Positions 61,771 through 64,000 of a stretch of DNA of 64,000 bases are shown one piece after another (position 1 is the stretch's first letter; each line of letters starts with the position of its first letter). The stretch comes from G963668605 sp963668605 (GTDB lineage Bacteria; Acidobacteriota; Terriglobia; Bryobacterales; Bryobacteraceae). Made by a program: the position numbers and the translations under genes. The notes below the pieces were generated by a model. It was given only the letters and a program-made list of their open reading frames with translations, had not been told where the DNA came from and did not search any database. The stretch spans positions 2,232,001-2,296,000 of the forward strand of contig OY764903.1 in assembly GCA_963668605.1 (NCBI GenBank), in the 5' to 3' direction.

Positions 61771-63159
61771 TCACTTCAGAGGGATGCGATACGAGTACGC
61801 GTATTTGCAGGGCTCGCGCGAAGGCGATTGAACGACGATTGCGCTGCCTTCCTGCCGCCACTGCAAGTCCTCATCCACGCCCAGCATCCGTATCTTGGAA
61901 CCTGGCTTGGGCTGGACGCCTTCGATCTTCACACTCGCTCCCGGCCAGCCATAGTGAATCGCATAGAGATCATTTCCCTTGCGTGTGTAGTACAGCGGCC
62001 CGTTCTTTTCGGTGGTCTTCATTACCTCCTGGAACTGCCACCACCACGCTTGACCATTCTTCGGCTTGTCCTCCACAGCGGGAATGCGCACGACGTGCTC
62101 GGCCACCTTGCCATACGGTCGAGTGCCATAGATCGCCTCGCCGTTCACTTTCAGCCAGGCTCCGATCTCCTCCATGTTTTTCCAGGATTGGCCAGTGTTG
62201 TCCAACTGCACCAGCCACACTCCGCCTTTCGAAACGACGTCCAGAAAAACGCGGATCAGTTGGGCTGGCGGCTTGTACTCCCAGACCCACTTCTTGCCGT
62301 TCAAGCGGTGAATTCCGAACTCGTTAACCCAGCAGGTCCACTCATTGCGCAGGATGTCCCAATTGATCCACGGCTTCGGCGAGATGCCCTCGACTGTACA
62401 GCTCTCGTAGTCGACCAGATCGCCGTACTCGCCCGTTTCCTGGCGGTCCTTGCCGAGATCGTCGTTCACCCAGACTTGCTTCCCTTTGCGGTCAGCCCAG
62501 TTGTAGTACCAGGCGACGAACTCGTCGGTCTTGAAATATCCCGACGGTGCAAACTGGCAGCCGTCGAAGAAAACGAAGTCTGCGTCCGCTTCTTCAACGG
62601 CCTTGCGCATGCGCGTCTGGGTCCAATCCACATAGCCCGCATCGCCGATGGAAGGCACTCCGTCGCGGCGGATCAGGTTGTAGTGAACTCCTACTTTCAT
62701 GCCAATCTTGCGCGCGGACGCAATCTCGCGTTGGTCCATCCACAGGCCCTCTGTGCCTGGATAGGCCGCTTCCCGCATCGAAACGACGAAGCGCGCCCCG
62801 AGGTCTTTGTAGCGGGCCAGCACCGCGTCGGTGTCCTTGATGGGGTTGTGCTCAAAGACACGAGGAAGGCCGCCGCGAAACGTAAACTTGTCCTTCCACA
62901 GCAATTCATGTGCGGTCGGCGGCGGCGCTCCATTCTCGCGATGGCGCCATGCCGAGCGCCCCCAGAGCCAGCCATTGAAGTCGTTCAGGTCCATCGGCTC
63001 GCCGACATACTGAACGCCGATTTTGGCGTCGAGGATCCAGTCTGGCACTTTGTGCCGGTTCAGCACTTCCCAGTCGGCCGTCCACTTACCGGGCGCCGTT
63101 GTCTGGCTCCACGCGGGAAGCGCTAGGCCAGCAAGCATAAACAGTATCAAGCAATGCAT
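61771..63159 (-). CDS. GH29-like (alpha-L-fucosidase-related) secreted protein, copy 2
   Basis: Paralogue of the previous gene, also 462 aa: signal peptide HCLILFMLAGLALPAWSQ, candidate nucleophile Asp199 in DADFVFFDGCQ, and ETGEYGDLVDYESCTVEG. Segments around residues 20-60 and 195-235 are nearly the same in both, whereas 80-110 differ strongly (FTFRGGLPRVFEHN versus VVGKVPYVWIHK), suggesting altered substrate-binding loops after tandem duplication. A conserved AATAGAGAGG precedes both genes. The aldose-epimerase-like gene ends 29 bp upstream, so a three-gene unit is likely. Confidence 0.8.
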   Translation of the reverse strand: MHCLILFMLAGLALPAWSQTTAPGKWTADWEVLNRHKVPDWILDAKIGVQYVGEPMDLNDFNGWLWGRSAWRHRENGAPPPTAHELLWKDKFTFRGGLPRVFEHNPIKDTDAVLARYKDLGARFVVSMREAAYPGTEGLWMDQREIASARKIGMKVGVHYNLIRRDGVPSIGDAGYVDWTQTRMRKAVEEADADFVFFDGCQFAPSGYFKTDEFVAWYYNWADRKGKQVWVNDDLGKDRQETGEYGDLVDYESCTVEGISPKPWINWDILRNEWTCWVNEFGIHRLNGKKWVWEYKPPAQLIRVFLDVVSKGGVWLVQLDNTGQSWKNMEEIGAWLKVNGEAIYGTRPYGKVAEHVVRIPAVEDKPKNGQAWWWQFQEVMKTTEKNGPLYYTRKGNDLYAIHYGWPGASVKIEGVQPKPGSKIRMLGVDEDLQWRQEGSAIVVQSPSREPCKYAYSYRIPLK

Positions 63160-63188
63160 TTCTCGTTTAATGCCTCTCTATTTAATAT

Positions 63189-63998
63189 TCAATTAGCTTC
63201 AGGTCTGAGAACAACACGCCAAGTCCAGCTCGATCCGGCATCGAGAGAGACCAACCCCTGGCGGCGCACCAATGAATTCTGCAAGCCCACCCATGGCTCG
63301 GGGCTGAAGTAGCCCTTGCCCGGTTCACCCCAGAGGTTGAATTGGACCAGAGGCCCTTCCGGCACGGAGGACGCCTCATGCGAAATCGTGAGCGATAGGC
63401 CCGCCGGATCGGAAAGCTTCAATAGCGGATTCCCATTGTACCCTCCGAGCGACACCGCTGTGCTCGTGTCAATTGCAGTCAGACGCACTGGCGGCGACAC
63501 ACTCCTCGGACGGCTCGCTCCTGTGGCCAGCCCATCCGCTGTCTTGAGCAGTTCCACGCTCGACGGGGTCTCCATCATCATGGCGCCGACGTCGCTGCCT
63601 GGCACGAACGGCACACGCAGTATCAGATGATTGCCAATGGAAAAGGGCATCGGGCCGGTGTTCTCGCGCGATGCGGTCACAGTGTAAAGCAGACCGAGTT
63701 CGCCGTCTCGAAGGCGATATTGCACCGTCACACGAAAGCCGAACGGATAGTATCGACGAGTTTCCGGCGAGTCGTTCAGCAGCAGCGTCGCCGAAGCTCC
63801 GCCGGAGTCAGCGCTCTGCTCAATGACACTCCAGACCATCTCGCGCGCGAAGCCATGCAGCGGCATCGGGTAGCGCTGCCCGCCAATGTCGTATGCACCC
63901 ACCGCGTTCAGCGCGAAGTCGGGCCGGACGCCCGGCGCGAAGTTCCGGCCGGTAGCAGGCCAGAGAAAGGGCGCCTTGCCTCGCCAGCCCTGCGTTTC
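63189..63998 (-). CDS. Aldose-1-epimerase-like protein (5' end outside the window)
   Basis: Galactose-mutarotase-fold protein. The frame runs open to the window edge; the first visible residues are ETQGWRGKAPFLWPATGRNF, so the GTG at 63902 is not the true start. PMPLHGFAREM carries the conserved active-site His, and SIGNHLILRVPF the second His. WRVVL is close to the C-terminus, so perhaps 30-40 N-terminal residues are missing. It interconverts sugar anomers. It is probably first in the unit with the two GH29-like genes. Confidence 0.85.
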   Translation of the reverse strand, partial: ETQGWRGKAPFLWPATGRNFAPGVRPDFALNAVGAYDIGGQRYPMPLHGFAREMVWSVIEQSADSGGASATLLLNDSPETRRYYPFGFRVTVQYRLRDGELGLLYTVTASRENTGPMPFSIGNHLILRVPFVPGSDVGAMMMETPSSVELLKTADGLATGASRPRSVSPPVRLTAIDTSTAVSLGGYNGNPLLKLSDPAGLSLTISHEASSVPEGPLVQFNLWGEPGKGYFSPEPWVGLQNSLVRRQGLVSLDAGSSWTWRVVLRPEAN

Positions 63999-64000
63999 TA

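Noticed and set aside
1..64000. CRISPR arrays, rRNA, tRNA or complete insertion sequences
   Set aside because: No regularly spaced direct repeats, cloverleaf-type sequences or transposase genes were found on reading both strands.

Overview
The window looks like part of a chromosome of a Solibacteres/Bryobacterales-type Acidobacteriota. This is inferred from gene content, not from a marker gene. It has high-GC coding sequence, several very long Oar-like TonB-dependent receptors (about 1,080-1,160 aa) with an N-terminal carboxypeptidase-regulatory-like domain and no SusD partner, many twin-arginine-exported sulfatases and sugar-isomerase-like TIM barrels, a Ser/Thr kinase fused to a beta-propeller, and a sigma-54/NtrC two-component system next to a multihaem cytochrome operon. 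No rRNA, tRNA, CRISPR array or intact insertion sequence was recognised.

Layout. 1-1574: tail of a sulfatase, then an ArsM-like methyltransferase whose frame is interrupted by one TGA exactly where the family has its conserved metal-binding cysteine. A hairpin with a GGUC loop follows 20 nt later, so this is a strong selenocysteine candidate. 1758-30607: a large carbohydrate/sulfate-ester catabolic region with two xylose-isomerase-like TIM barrels, a Gfo/Idh/MocA oxidoreductase, four TonB receptors, an esterase-like hydrolase, a DUF5060-type glycoside hydrolase and five sulfatases. A 3.6-kb segment (spacer, gutted hydrolase, receptor) is present twice in inverted orientation (7171-10805 and 22741-26441) and brackets 12 kb of catabolic genes. 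A palindrome close to GGTATGATATCATACC recurs in the promoter gaps of this region and probably marks a local regulon.

30608-34312: a gene-decay zone with a DM9-domain gene broken by a stop codon, the C-terminal end of a CoA-transferase, a long PQQ-type beta-propeller protein and the last strands of a lost TonB receptor. 34509-43594: a DUF3604/PHP-like protein, a fifth receptor and two tightly coupled sulfatases, with two copies of a 105-129 bp palindromic repeat nearby. 44009-48489: an MscS-type channel, an unknown Tat-exported protein and a TacA-TacT toxin-antitoxin pair. 48581-55841: a sensor kinase with two periplasmic CxxCH motifs and an NtrC-type regulator, divergent from an operon encoding a small membrane protein, a cyclic-nucleotide-binding-domain protein, a tetrahaem cytochrome, a four-cluster ferredoxin-like protein, an NrfD/DsrP-like membrane subunit and a monohaem cytochrome. 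A perfect 11-bp dyad and a good -24/-12 promoter lie between them. 56023-64000: small unknown genes, the Ser/Thr kinase, two tandem GH29-like fucosidase relatives and an aldose-1-epimerase-like gene running off the window.

Together the sulfatases, fucosidase-like hydrolases, esterase and receptors suggest uptake and desulfation of a sulfated, possibly fucose-containing polysaccharide. The substrate is inference.
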